The translations under genes and the position numbers were made by a program. A stretch of DNA of 64,000 nt, taken from positions 48,364-112,363 of the forward strand of contig CAZYIE010000005.1 in NCBI GenBank assembly GCA_964646755.1. Reading direction: 5' to 3'. Numbering within the stretch: position 1 is the stretch's first letter; every line of letters starts with the position of its first letter. The notes under the pieces are model-generated. The model was not told where the DNA came from. It did no database searches and saw only the letters and a program-made list of their open reading frames with translations. The DNA is from MVRV01 sp964646755. Its GTDB lineage: Bacteria > Desulfobacterota > Syntrophia > Syntrophales > Smithellaceae. Below are positions 18,013 to 27,148 of this stretch, in pieces.

Positions 18013-19209
18013 TTGCGTGAACTGACCGAATCCCCGAAGCTGTTCTCCTTTGAATTTCTCGCCCTTTGCCTGATCCTGGCTGCGGCATTCGCTAACGTTT
18101 CCGTGTTTTACGGCTTTTATCATTATCTGGGCGTAATCGGCATCCCGGTCGTCTGGCGGGGTTTTCTGGTCGGTCTGGAACCGATGACGGCATTTGCGCT
18201 GCGTCTTTTCGTGATCCCCTGGATCCATACGCGCAATGCCGTTACCGTCCTTATGGCCTCGCTTATCCTCATGATCGGAGCATCCTGTTCATACCTGTTC
18301 GTCTTCACCGTGCCGGCGATGATCGTAGTGCGCATAATTCACGGCGCCGCCTTTGTTCTCCTCACGTCGGCGGTTATCGCCCTGATCGTCCAGTTCATTC
18401 CCCAAGAAAAAAGCGGGCAGGGATTCAGCATCGTCAGCATCTCCACGATGATTCCCTACGCGGTGATCCCAACTTTGACGGAAATATTGCTTCCCTTTGT
18501 GCACAGTGAGGCTGTTATCTATGCGGGTGTTTCCGTTTTCTCCGTGATTTCAATTATTCTGCTTTTTGCTCTGAGAAAACGTCTGGACAACGTTATCGGC
18601 AACCTGGACGCCGCCCTGGCTCGCCGTCCCCGCATCGACGAAATCCGGGAGAATTTCCGGCAGCACTCCGTGGTGCTGCTGCTGAGCACGGCCTTCCTTG
18701 TTTATCTTGCTCATGCCGCTGTCTTCTACTTTACGAAGGACCTCTCCCTGCAGACCGCCATCGGCGACATGGGTCCCTTTTTCACCATATCCATGGTAAC
18801 GATGATTGCCGTGCGCGCCTTGGGCAGTGCGATATTGGACCGGACCAATAAATTGTACGTATTTCAGGCGGGGCTCGTGTTCCTGATTCTGTGTCTTGTT
18901 TTGCTTCCTCAAGCCGACACACGCCTGTCCTTCTATCTTCTCGCCGGATTGTACGGAACTTGTATGGGTATTATTCTGCCTCTGCTGAACGCCCTGCTTT
19001 TTTCAGCGTCTGCACCGCCGCTGCGCGGGCTCAATACCAATCTGACCATGTTCACCATGGATGCGGGCTATTTTCTCATGCCCTACCTGGGTGGAATCAT
19101 TATTGCGTTCGGCGCCGGATTTGATATACTATTTTACGTCAGCGCCGGATTTATTCTCCTTTCCCTGTCACTCGTTGTGCTCTTGACACGCCTTCAGAGG
19201 AAGGAGTAG
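18013..19209 (+). CDS. major facilitator superfamily transporter
   Basis: 398 residues from a TTG start at 18013, 12 bp after the aminotransferase stop, with about 12 membrane helices. Helix 1 (EFLALCLILAAAFANVSVFYGFY) and the loop after helix 2 (RGFLVGLEPMTAFALRLFV) are of MFS type, with the central cytoplasmic loop at about residues 185-215. Being locked between biosynthetic-looking genes it may export or import the product of the cluster. The substrate is not identifiable from sequence. Confidence 0.85.
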   Translation: MRELTESPKLFSFEFLALCLILAAAFANVSVFYGFYHYLGVIGIPVVWRGFLVGLEPMTAFALRLFVIPWIHTRNAVTVLMASLILMIGASCSYLFVFTVPAMIVVRIIHGAAFVLLTSAVIALIVQFIPQEKSGQGFSIVSISTMIPYAVIPTLTEILLPFVHSEAVIYAGVSVFSVISIILLFALRKRLDNVIGNLDAALARRPRIDEIRENFRQHSVVLLLSTAFLVYLAHAAVFYFTKDLSLQTAIGDMGPFFTISMVTMIAVRALGSAILDRTNKLYVFQAGLVFLILCLVLLPQADTRLSFYLLAGLYGTCMGIILPLLNALLFSASAPPLRGLNTNLTMFTMDAGYFLMPYLGGIIIAFGAGFDILFYVSAGFILLSLSLVVLLTRLQRKE

Positions 19210-19253
19210 GCTGGAAAACGGAAACACCCTGCAGGAAAAGGAATTCCAAAGAA

Positions 19254-20279
19254 ATGGAAAGCAATCGGACGGTTAAGCCGGAAACGGCAATAGAGAATTT
19301 CGAAGTAGGATGTTTCCGACCCGAAGACGCCGTAGGTATGGTCAGCCTGTTTAGGGCTGTTTACGGAGAACATTATCCTATCCGGCTTTTTTACGATCAG
19401 GAAGCCATCATTGCCGCTAACCGGGACAGCCGGTATTATTCTTCTGTCGCCCGAACCCACAGCGGTAAGGTTATTGGCGCCAGTCATCTCTATCGTTCAG
19501 CGCCCTATTCTGGTCTGTATGAGAACGGCGTTTCGCTGGTCTTAAAAGAGTATCGGAACACGAAAGCCTTTAAAGAACTTTTGTCCTACCATCTCAATAA
19601 GTATGTTCCCCAAAATCCACATATCGAGGAAATATGGGGCGAGGCGGTCTGCAACCACATCATTTCACAGAAGATGATGGCGCCCTTCATGGTCATCGAG
19701 ACAGCTCTCGAAGTGGCCCTCATGCCCGCTGAAGCTTACACCCAGGAAAAAAGCGCGACGGGCCGGGTGGCAACATTGGATGCTTTCCGCTGCTATGTTC
19801 CAAAACCGCACCGCATATTTATCCCGAGAATCTACGAAGAAATATCGCGACGCATTTATGCGCGCCTTGATGATGAACGCGATATCGTCCTGTCCGATGG
19901 GGTCTTGCCAGACGCTATGGCTACAAAAGCAGACATTACCATCTTCGATTTCGCCCGCGTGGCCCGTATTGCGGTCCCGCAACTTGGAAACGATTTCGTC
20001 TCACGCTTTGACGAACTGGAAGAGCAGGCACGTTCGAAAAACGTTATCGTCTTTCAGGTCTGGCTCAACCTTACCGAACCCTGGGTGGGCCGTGCCGTTG
20101 ATATTTTGCGCTATCGGGGATATTTTTTCGGCGGTGCGCTGCCGCGGTGGTTTGACGGGGACGGTTTGCTCATGCAGAAACTGGAATGCCCGCCGGATTT
20201 CGATAACATCGTCCTCCTGAGTGATTTTTCCAAAGAACTGCTCAAGTATATCCGGAAAGACCGAGAGCGGAGTGCATAA
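19254..20279 (+). CDS. GNAT-type acetyltransferase-like protein, copy 1
   Basis: 341 residues. The N-terminal half reads as a GNAT domain (FRPEDAVGMVSLFRAVYG, the acceptor strand KVIGASHLYRSAP, then VSLVLKEYRNTKAFKELL as a diverged motif A). The C-terminal half contains VFQVWLNLTEPWVGRAVDILRYRGYFFGG in the second GNAT-like module and the shared LPRWFDGDGLLMQKL. It is a clear paralogue of the next gene, and its C-terminus aligns with that of the protein encoded at 15591. It lies 44 bp after the MFS gene on the same strand. Confidence 0.75.
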   Translation: MESNRTVKPETAIENFEVGCFRPEDAVGMVSLFRAVYGEHYPIRLFYDQEAIIAANRDSRYYSSVARTHSGKVIGASHLYRSAPYSGLYENGVSLVLKEYRNTKAFKELLSYHLNKYVPQNPHIEEIWGEAVCNHIISQKMMAPFMVIETALEVALMPAEAYTQEKSATGRVATLDAFRCYVPKPHRIFIPRIYEEISRRIYARLDDERDIVLSDGVLPDAMATKADITIFDFARVARIAVPQLGNDFVSRFDELEEQARSKNVIVFQVWLNLTEPWVGRAVDILRYRGYFFGGALPRWFDGDGLLMQKLECPPDFDNIVLLSDFSKELLKYIRKDRERSA

Positions 20280-20352
20280 TGGCATGCCCGTCGGATGATT
20301 GTATTCATAACCCGGGGTGGTAAGCAAGAAAGCAACATTAAAAGGAGAATGC

Positions 20353-21393
20353 ATGGTGTTTCAAGAAGACGAAAAGACAACTCAACCGGAGGCAGAATCT
20401 TTTTATGTGGACGAGTTTCGGCCAGAAGACGCCGGGGGCATTGTCCATTTGTTCCGTTCTGTTTATGGGGAAGGATATCCCGTCCGGCTTTTTTACGATC
20501 CCCAGGCGATTATTGCCGCCAATGAAAATGGTGACTACTACTCTATCGTTGCCCGTACGCCATCCGGCAATGTCATCGGCGTGAGCCATTTGTTTCGCTC
20601 GGCGCCCTTCCGTTCTCTGTACGAATGGGGTGTTGGTCTGGTTTTAAAGGAATACCGCAATCTGCAGATTAACAATCGCCTGGCCGACTTCATCCATGAT
20701 AATTTTGTCCCCGGAAACCCTGAGATCGAAGAACTCTTCGGCGAAGCGGTCTGCAATCATGTTTTCATGCAAAAGTCTGTGACAAGATATCAGTATCGGG
20801 AAACGGCTCTGGAAATAGCCCTGATGCCCGCAGCCGCCTATGCAAAAGAAAAGAGCGCACCGGGCCGGGTGGCAACCCTTTCCGGTTTCCGCTGCTACAA
20901 ACCGCAGCCCCACCGCATCTACGTCCCCACGTCTTATGAACAGGAACTGCGCTGGATTTATTCCCGCCTTGATGATACCCGGGACATCTTGCCGTCCACA
21001 GGTCAGGCGCCGGCAGGATCGGCCTCCCGCATAGAAATGGAATATTTTGCTTTCGCCCAGGTGGCCAGGTTTGCGGTGCACGAGATCGGAGACGATTTCC
21101 GTGCCGTTATGGACAACGTCGAGATGCAGGCCGTTGCCGGAAAGGCCCTGGTCCTCCAGGCCTGGCTTAATCTGACCACCCCCTGGGTCGGATCTACCGT
21201 CCAAACACTCCGGGATCAAGGATATTTTTTCGGCGGCGCACTGCCCCGCTGGTTTGACGGCGACGGATTGCTCATGCAGAAGCTCCTGTGTCCGCCCGAT
21301 TTTGACAGCATCGTTCTATTCTCTGACGAAGCCAAACAACTGCTGGGAATTATCCGGCGGGATTGGGAACGAGCAACGGCGCAACGCACCTGA
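20353..21393 (+). CDS. GNAT-type acetyltransferase-like protein, copy 2
   Basis: 346 residues from the ATG at 20353, which has AGGAG 5 bp upstream; a longer frame from 20317 lacks one. It matches copy 1 along its whole length: FRPEDAGGIVHLFRSVYGE, VLKEYRNLQINNRL, RPGRVATL-type mid segment, and LPRWFDGDGLLMQKL at the C-terminus. The two are probably a tandem duplication. The conserved pair suggests different acceptors or a heterodimer. No substrate can be named. Confidence 0.75.
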   Translation: MVFQEDEKTTQPEAESFYVDEFRPEDAGGIVHLFRSVYGEGYPVRLFYDPQAIIAANENGDYYSIVARTPSGNVIGVSHLFRSAPFRSLYEWGVGLVLKEYRNLQINNRLADFIHDNFVPGNPEIEELFGEAVCNHVFMQKSVTRYQYRETALEIALMPAAAYAKEKSAPGRVATLSGFRCYKPQPHRIYVPTSYEQELRWIYSRLDDTRDILPSTGQAPAGSASRIEMEYFAFAQVARFAVHEIGDDFRAVMDNVEMQAVAGKALVLQAWLNLTTPWVGSTVQTLRDQGYFFGGALPRWFDGDGLLMQKLLCPPDFDSIVLFSDEAKQLLGIIRRDWERATAQRT

Positions 21394-21483
21394 TAACAAC
21401 CGCGGCTCCCGATTACGCCCAATACATGAACCAAAGGAGAGCATCATTTTTAGCTACTAAATTTTAATCAACCACCTCGCGAG

Positions 21484-21562
21484 CCCGCTGTCGAGGTATG
21501 AAGTGAAAATCGTTATATCGCAGCTAGCTGCGGCGAATTAACGCTCGTCCCGCAACAGCGGG
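21484..21562. repeat. nested palindromic structure downstream of the acetyltransferase cluster
   Basis: Outer arms CCCGCTGT (21484-21491) and ACAGCGGG (21555-21562) enclose the perfect palindrome CGCAGCTAGCTGCG (21519-21532). A local CCCGC/GCGGG hairpin overlaps the right arm. It may end transcription of the cluster or be a dispersed repeat. It lies just before the ribosome-binding site of the next small gene. Confidence 0.45.
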
Positions 21563-21584
21563 ATTAAAATTACAGGAGGGAAAA

Positions 21585-21809
21585 ATGATCCACGAATCAA
21601 ATAAAACTAAATTAGCGGTTTGCTTATCCGACGGAACAACGATTAAGGGCACTTTAAATATTCGTAAATACAACCGGTTATCCGATTATCTCAATTCTCA
21701 GGAAGCCGACCATTTTCTGACCATCTATGATGCTGCGTTGCCCGGATCAAAAGACAAAGTGGTCGTTATTAATCGCGAGCATATTGTCTGGGCAACACCG
21801 GAAAAATAG
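21585..21809 (+). CDS. small conserved protein, DUF6812-like
   Basis: 74 residues with a strong AGGAGGG ribosome-binding site. The pattern is V-C-L-S-D-G-x-x-I-K-G-T-L, then YNRLSDYLNSQEADHFLTIYDA and VVVINREHIVWATP. This resembles a small beta-strand-rich family found as a single gene in deltaproteobacteria (DUF6812 by memory). No signal or membrane segment is present. Function is unknown. Confidence 0.65.
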   Translation: MIHESNKTKLAVCLSDGTTIKGTLNIRKYNRLSDYLNSQEADHFLTIYDAALPGSKDKVVVINREHIVWATPEK

Positions 21810-21868
21810 AACAGTGAAGCTTGCCAACAGCAGGGTTTTCTGAGAGCATATCAAGATAGCGTGAATGA

Positions 21869-22432
21869 TTATTTTGGCAGCACTTCACCGAAGAGCTTTT
21901 TGTAATCGACTCCAAAATCTTTCGGTTTGTCGTTGCAATAAATCCAATAGGCGGCGATCTCTCTAATTTTCTTGATGTCAATATAGCTGCAGGCCAGCAT
22001 AAGTTTAAGAAGTTCAAGCGTCTTAAAGGTTTTGATGTTGTATGCTCCCGCCGCTATCCGCATTTCCTCATCATCCGTGACAACCGGTATACAGAGTTGC
22101 TCAGCATGAGCAAGGCATAGAACATCAACTTTGGATACACCAGGATGAACGTTGCGCACATAGTCGAGAATGAAGTCGTAGGCTCTTTTGATTTCCAGCT
22201 TTTCTTCTCTCGTTATCTTCAGCAGATGAGAACGATTCTTCACATATTCCTGATCATTTACCCACGAAAAGGCATTTTTTAAACGAGAGCTTTTATTATA
22301 TTCATCCTGAAGCTCTTTGAGGCAATACAGACAATAGCGTTTATCGCCGAATTCCACGTTTAAAAGCGGATGAATGCTTTGCGCCAATCGAAAATAAGCG
22401 TTGGAATCTACGAGAATCCGGCTTTGGACCAT
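21869..22432 (-). CDS. PIN-domain nuclease-like protein
   Basis: 187 residues. ILVDSNAYF (first acidic residue, Asp9), a SKVDVLCLAHAEQL helix and VVTDDEEM supply the three or four acids of a PIN RNase active site, and the order fits the DUF4411-like branch. Its start overlaps the stop of the Xre/ImmA gene by 1 bp (TAATG). Such two-gene units are proposed toxin-antitoxin modules in which the Xre/peptidase protein represses and controls the nuclease. It is last in the defence island. Confidence 0.75.
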   Translation of the reverse strand: MVQSRILVDSNAYFRLAQSIHPLLNVEFGDKRYCLYCLKELQDEYNKSSRLKNAFSWVNDQEYVKNRSHLLKITREEKLEIKRAYDFILDYVRNVHPGVSKVDVLCLAHAEQLCIPVVTDDEEMRIAAGAYNIKTFKTLELLKLMLACSYIDIKKIREIAAYWIYCNDKPKDFGVDYKKLFGEVLPK

Positions 22433-23565
22433 TAACGAAGCTCCTTGTACACGTTTTGTGCATCAAGGAGCGGTATGTTAAGAAGGCTTTGAATAAAGCT
22501 TGTCGATTTATGATGTTCGATCAAATATTTACCAAGGATATCAAAGAAAGGACTGCTAAACTGTTCCTTCGCACTGGCAATATAGCGAGAAGGCGTAGGG
22601 GATTTCGTACCAAAGAGACCTTCGCTGACCTGCTGGAACTGTTTGTTAAAATTAGTTGTGGCCTGATAGATCGCTTTACTGGATTCCAGATCAACTTTGG
22701 ATTTCCCGCTATAATCAGCATATTTGTTGATTTGATAATAAACAGTGAGTGGTGAAACGACAAGCTTTTCCGCAAGCGACTTGATATGATTAATCTGAGA
22801 CCAAATATCGCCAAGATTTTGCAACGCCTCATACTCGCTTTTTGCAAAATCATGCGGAAATAACAACGCACCCGCAAAAGCATCGGCAAAGTCTTCTCCA
22901 GCCTCACCTTGCAGAGTTGGGGCATGAATGTGACCCAGTTCGTGGGCCATCCAAAATTTGAAATCATGTATCCGGCAATCAAGATTTAGGTAAATCCACG
23001 TAGTCATTGATTCGGGCAGATAAATGTGCAGCGCATTTTCATGATTCTCTTTATTACCCCAGAGAACGGGGATAATAACCGCCTGCAGCGCATTGAAAAA
23101 TCTGATCAGATTATCGAAGCGGATTTCGTCACCTTCATTAACGCTGATAGTTTCTCTGACCCGATTCGCAACTTTCCGGACATAGTCATAATTGACGGAA
23201 GGCGACTTCAGAATGGCCGGTTGGGAAAGATCGTCAAATGGGAGGTATGGCACTAATTCTTGCAGTATCATTCCCATGTCTTTGGCCTGGTCAATATAGT
23301 CAGGCGTGATCTTATGAGCGCCTTTTTTGCGGAAGGCAATAACCGGCTCGTTTGGCGCTGACACTTTATAGACCATTTCGCTAAAGCTCAAATTCAGCAG
23401 GCGCGCCAGTTTCAAAAGCTTGTCGGGTCGGGGATATTTCTCATTGCGCAGCCATTTGGATACGGCTTCCTTGGACACCTGCATTTTCTTGGCAAGTGCC
23501 GTTTGGTTCAAGCCAAGCTTCTGCACTTTTTGCTCTATATTCTTGGTATTTAATTTATTTTTCAT
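22432..23565 (-). CDS. Xre HTH regulator fused to ImmA/IrrE-type metallopeptidase
   Basis: 377 residues from the ATG at 23565; a GTG at 23580 is also in frame. Residues about 10-65 are an Xre helix-turn-helix (LNQTALAKKMQVSKEAVSKWLR). Residues about 150-240 are a zinc peptidase with MAHELGH (His208, Glu209, His212) and EDFADAFAGALLFP. This COG2856-like architecture is common for regulators of toxin or mobile-element genes. It is coupled to the PIN gene. An inverted repeat over its start suggests autoregulation. Confidence 0.85.
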   Translation of the reverse strand: MKNKLNTKNIEQKVQKLGLNQTALAKKMQVSKEAVSKWLRNEKYPRPDKLLKLARLLNLSFSEMVYKVSAPNEPVIAFRKKGAHKITPDYIDQAKDMGMILQELVPYLPFDDLSQPAILKSPSVNYDYVRKVANRVRETISVNEGDEIRFDNLIRFFNALQAVIIPVLWGNKENHENALHIYLPESMTTWIYLNLDCRIHDFKFWMAHELGHIHAPTLQGEAGEDFADAFAGALLFPHDFAKSEYEALQNLGDIWSQINHIKSLAEKLVVSPLTVYYQINKYADYSGKSKVDLESSKAIYQATTNFNKQFQQVSEGLFGTKSPTPSRYIASAKEQFSSPFFDILGKYLIEHHKSTSFIQSLLNIPLLDAQNVYKELR

Positions 23566-23589
23566 GACACCACATTGCACACTGTGTCA
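23565..23589. promoter_or_regulatory. putative operator at the Xre/ImmA start
   Basis: TGACAC (23565-23570) and GTGTCA (23584-23589) form an inverted repeat overlapping the start codon, with a further TTGTCAA at 23594-23600. Placement fits autorepression by the encoded Xre protein. Confidence 0.4.
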
Positions 23590-23643
23590 ACATTTGTCAA
23601 CTTTTATTTGAGGCTTCCGTTAAATGTCGATTTATTGGCCTCT

Positions 23644-24372
23644 TTAAACTTCAATCGGATATTCACGTTTTATTGTTTCAGCCAAAGTTTTCATGTTTGC
23701 GTAACCGGGTTCGCCAGACAAAAGAGATATATCCCACTTTTGGGCGATGCGTACATCTTCCAGCGACAAATAATTGCCATGGACAAAGACTTCGCGAATT
23801 TGGCTCTCATCATCCACAAATTCGCGATTGTCGGGGTCATGATTGCTTAATAAAAAATCCCGATAGGCCTTTTCAATGATCGGCGCTGATTTTTTCTGGA
23901 TGGTTTCCACGCACAACAACATTTCATCAATTTGTGCATCAAGACTTTCTTGATGTTTGTAAAAGATATTGCCGTTGGAGTGTGCGGTGTTGTTTCTTTC
24001 TCTTACAATCTTGGTGAAGCATCCGATATCCGAATTATCCAAACCGATCAGCTTCAAGAAACGGAAGACACTGCTTTCATTAACCTGCCATAGAGCAAAA
24101 GGCGTTTGGGCATCCAGAAGATCTTTTTCCGTATCTTTGTTGAAACCAACCATGGCCTTTTGAAAATCATCGGAACAGTTTTCTCTGATTTGCCAGATTT
24201 CGAAATAGACAAAGCACATAAAAAGCATGTGATAGGCAAGAAAGGCAAAAGGATATTTTTCGGCCTGATAATTCGTGACAAAGGCATCCCAGAGAAATTC
24301 CACATATTCTTTTTCCGTCGGATTCTTGTAGGAAACCGGAAGGTAGTCGAAAATTCTCTGGGCTTCTTCCAT
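23644..24372 (-). CDS. HEPN-like protein encoded in the restriction operon
   Basis: 242 residues, mostly helical. The segment RERNNTAH (residues 124-131) matches the R-x4-6-H active-site motif of HEPN ribonucleases, and the surrounding helices (DIGCFTKIV before, LDAQIDEMLLCVETI after) fit that fold. It starts 3 bp after the stop of the HsdM-HsdS gene, so it is in the same operon. It may be an effector that cleaves RNA when restriction fails, or a structural accessory; the assignment is by motif only. Confidence 0.6.
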   Translation of the reverse strand: MEEAQRIFDYLPVSYKNPTEKEYVEFLWDAFVTNYQAEKYPFAFLAYHMLFMCFVYFEIWQIRENCSDDFQKAMVGFNKDTEKDLLDAQTPFALWQVNESSVFRFLKLIGLDNSDIGCFTKIVRERNNTAHSNGNIFYKHQESLDAQIDEMLLCVETIQKKSAPIIEKAYRDFLLSNHDPDNREFVDDESQIREVFVHGNYLSLEDVRIAQKWDISLLSGEPGYANMKTLAETIKREYPIEV

Positions 24373-24375
24373 GGC

Positions 24376-27001
24376 TTACTCGTCCCATACTTTATCAATG
24401 ACTCGTTTAATCTTGGCTTCATAAATGGCGACTAATTCGCGGCAGCCATCCACCGCCTTGCGCTCGGCTTCTATTTTGGCGACGATTTCACGTTGGACTT
24501 CTATTTGTGGGAGCGGAATTGTCGCTTCGTTGATTTTTGTGAGAGTCAAACGGGTTATTGCTACGCCACCAACAAGTGAAAGCATTCGCGCTTTCCCTTC
24601 GGCTGAATTCAAATAGAAGCATAGGTATCCATTTTCTAATTTGTTCTTTTCGCCACGTAAAACCGCCACACTTGAAAGCAAAGAGAATTGCTGTTTGAGT
24701 GTGTTAATCGTCGCAATCCCGGCTGTAGCACCGTCCTTTATATAAAGAACATCCCCATGAATTACCGGACACCTTTTATATATATCCTCATGAGCTTTGT
24801 TTGTTATGTAAGAAATATTAGATAAATCAATGCCATTTTCTTTTATGTTTTTGGCTGTTATATATAGCTGATCCCCTGTCTCAATATTTGACGGTGAAAA
24901 ATGAGTGCCATCCATGATTCTCTCACACACATCCCTCAGCTTCAACATTGGCCACGATCGGTCAATGTCAATTTTCGGTTTCCAGTTTTCGACAACCTGA
25001 CGCGAGCCGTCGATGAGTTTCTGGTAGCCTTCAATCTCCGCCACAATCTCACGCTGAACTTCAAGCGGCGGGAGAGGGATAACAATGGATTTTAAATCCG
25101 AAGTTTTAATGCTTGCTTGATTAACTGCTTTTTGTGCAAAGCTCCTTGCTTTTTCTATAAATCGTATTGATTTAAATATCCGTGCTACAAAATGGGGATT
25201 AACACGACTAACGTCTGGTCGAAAGCGAATCAGATTAATGCCATGCACCACTTTACAATGAATGTTGGTAAAAATTGCAGATTTGGCAAGATGATCAATG
25301 CTATTGATGTGACTGAGTAAAATATCACCTTCCTGAAGAATCTTTGATTCGTCAACATCGTCATTTGTCCATTTCGTTTTATTGAGATCTATGGACCCAT
25401 CAGAAATAGTTTGTATTCTAGAAACACGATACTTCCCAATATCATCAAACTGCTCTACATTTTTCCCATTTTTAATTTCAAAAAATAAATCATCAATCCG
25501 AACCATCGGCCATTTTTGATGAGCTCTGTGTTTACTGATCCGGTAACGTTCGCCGGTCAAATTATACTCGCCGTTTTCCGCAAGTTTTCCCTTCTCCACC
25601 AGCATTGCGCAGCAAGGTTTGTCAGTTACATTAAAAGATTTCTCCTCACTGTGTTCGTCGAAATGACATGCCCCTGAACGAACGGCTTTAATATAATCAG
25701 CAATAACGTTGGCTGCATCCGGTAAATCGCTGCCAACCTGTTCACGCCTCTGTGCGCCCAGACCAAAGCCGTCATTTTCAATTTTTACAAACAGAATTGA
25801 ATCAGCTTTCTTGGCCAGTTGCGCGTCCAAAAAGATAATGGAGGTTTTCACGCCGGAATAGGGATTGAAAACACCCGCAGGCAGCGAGACAACGGCATAA
25901 AGATATTTTTCCACCAGCATTTTTCGTAATTGCTTGTAAGCTCCGGCGGACTGGAAGATGATGCCTTCCGGCACAATGACAGCCGCCCGTCCGGTGGGGC
26001 GCAGATGCTCGGCGATGTAATCGACAAACAAAACTTCACTGCGATTGCTTTGCACGGAAAACTTCTTGTGCGGCTTGATGCCGCCTTTCGGCGACATGAA
26101 AGGTGGATTGGCCATAATCACATCGGCGTATTCGTTCCAACGCTCTTCTGAAGTTAATGTGTCATACTCCAGAATCTGTGGCTGGACAAAGCCGTGCAGG
26201 TAGAGATTGACGAGCGACAGCCGCACCATGTCCGGAGAGATGTCATAGCCTTTGAAGTTGCTCAAAAGTTTTTTGCGTTCGTCGGGTTTTAAAAGATCAC
26301 CCAGGTTATTACCATTTTCCGACCGATGTTTGGCCGACGTATTGGCTCTGACAATGTGCTTATAAGCGGAAATCAAAAATCCGGCGGTGCCGCAGGCCGG
26401 GTCGAGAATGGCGTCGTTTTTCCGGGGATCGACAACCTGCACCATAAAATCGATAATATGGCGCGGCGTGCGAAACTGCCCGGCGTCGCCTTGAGAGCCC
26501 AAAACGGACAACAGGTATTCAAAAGCATCACCCAGCTTTTCGGAATGGTCATAGTTAAATTCGTTGATGGTCTTTAAAAACAGTTTGAGGGTTTCCGGGT
26601 CGCGATACGGCAGGTAGGCATTCTTAAAAATGTCCCGGAAGAGCTGCGGAAGACTCGGATTCTGAGACATGCGGGTGATGGCGTCGGTATAAAGCGCCAG
26701 CATCTCAAAGCCGCCCAACTGCGGCGCGAAGATTTTCGACCANNNNNNNNNNCCAGGCATATTTTTGATAGTCGCCGACAAAGAAGCTGGCCTTGCCGCC
26801 CATATCGACGGCTTCTTTGTCCATATCGTCCATGAATTTGTAAATCAGCGCGATGGTGATTTGTTCGACCTGGCTTTTGGGATCGGGAACTTTGCCGACC
26901 AGGACATCTCGCGCGGTGTCGATGCGGCGTTTGGTTTCGTTATCCAGCACTATTTCAACCTCATCCTTCAATTTGTCTTGCAGGGCGTGCTCCACGAGCA
27001 C
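24376..27001 (-). CDS. type I restriction-modification HsdM-HsdS fusion, contains assembly gap
   Basis: The N-terminal part (27001 to 26753) carries the HsdM helical region ending GDYQKYAW, and the frame resumes at 26742 with WSKIFAPQLGG. The methyltransferase core follows: DPACGTAGF (motif I) and ANPPF (motif IV) for N6-adenine methylation. The last 400 residues are a specificity subunit with two target-recognition domains, each closed by the repeated I-P-L-P-x-x-E-V-Q-R-E-I-V-A text and a helix. Fusion of M and S in one chain is uncommon. No good start codon or ribosome-binding site is seen; GTG at 27001 is the first option. The break at the N run is assembly, not mutation. Confidence 0.88.
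26743..26752. other. assembly gap (10 N) in the HsdM part
   Basis: Both flanks end in the same TGG codon (minus strand). Merging them gives YAWSKIF in one frame, so the true gap is probably a 3-bp overlap rather than missing sequence. Confidence 0.85.
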
Positions 27002-27004
27002 GCC
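26984..27004. repeat. GC-rich hairpin at the hsdM start
   Basis: GGCGTGCTC and GAGCACGCC are perfect 9-bp arms with a 3-nt loop at the putative start of the HsdM-HsdS gene. It could mask the start codon in the mRNA. Confidence 0.45.
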
Positions 27005-27064
27005 AAGTGACGCAGATTAGCGTTTGAGGAACACCCCTACGATCACGTAGTAAATCACGTTTGA

Positions 27065-27098
27065 CTTTTAATTATGGCGAATTTGCCATAATTAAAAG
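27065..27098. repeat. perfect 14-bp inverted repeat between hsdR and hsdM
   Basis: CTTTTAATTATGGC (27065-27078) and GCCATAATTAAAAG (27085-27098) with loop GAATTT. It lies in the 147-bp space between the restriction and modification genes, and on either strand it ends in an A/T-rich tract. It may be an operator, terminator or site for DNA rearrangement. Confidence 0.6.
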
Positions 27099-27148
27099 CG
27101 TAACCTTTCACTTCGATCTTTCTTGTGGTCATGTTGCGTGGCGCCTTT

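Noticed and set aside
17197..18228. 343-residue minus-strand frame opposite the aminotransferase
   Set aside because: Antisense to PLP-enzyme motifs; composition rich in His, Asp and Gln, as expected for a shadow frame.
24376..27001. frameshift in the modification gene
   Set aside because: The shift coincides with a ten-N placeholder and vanishes if the duplicated TGG is merged.
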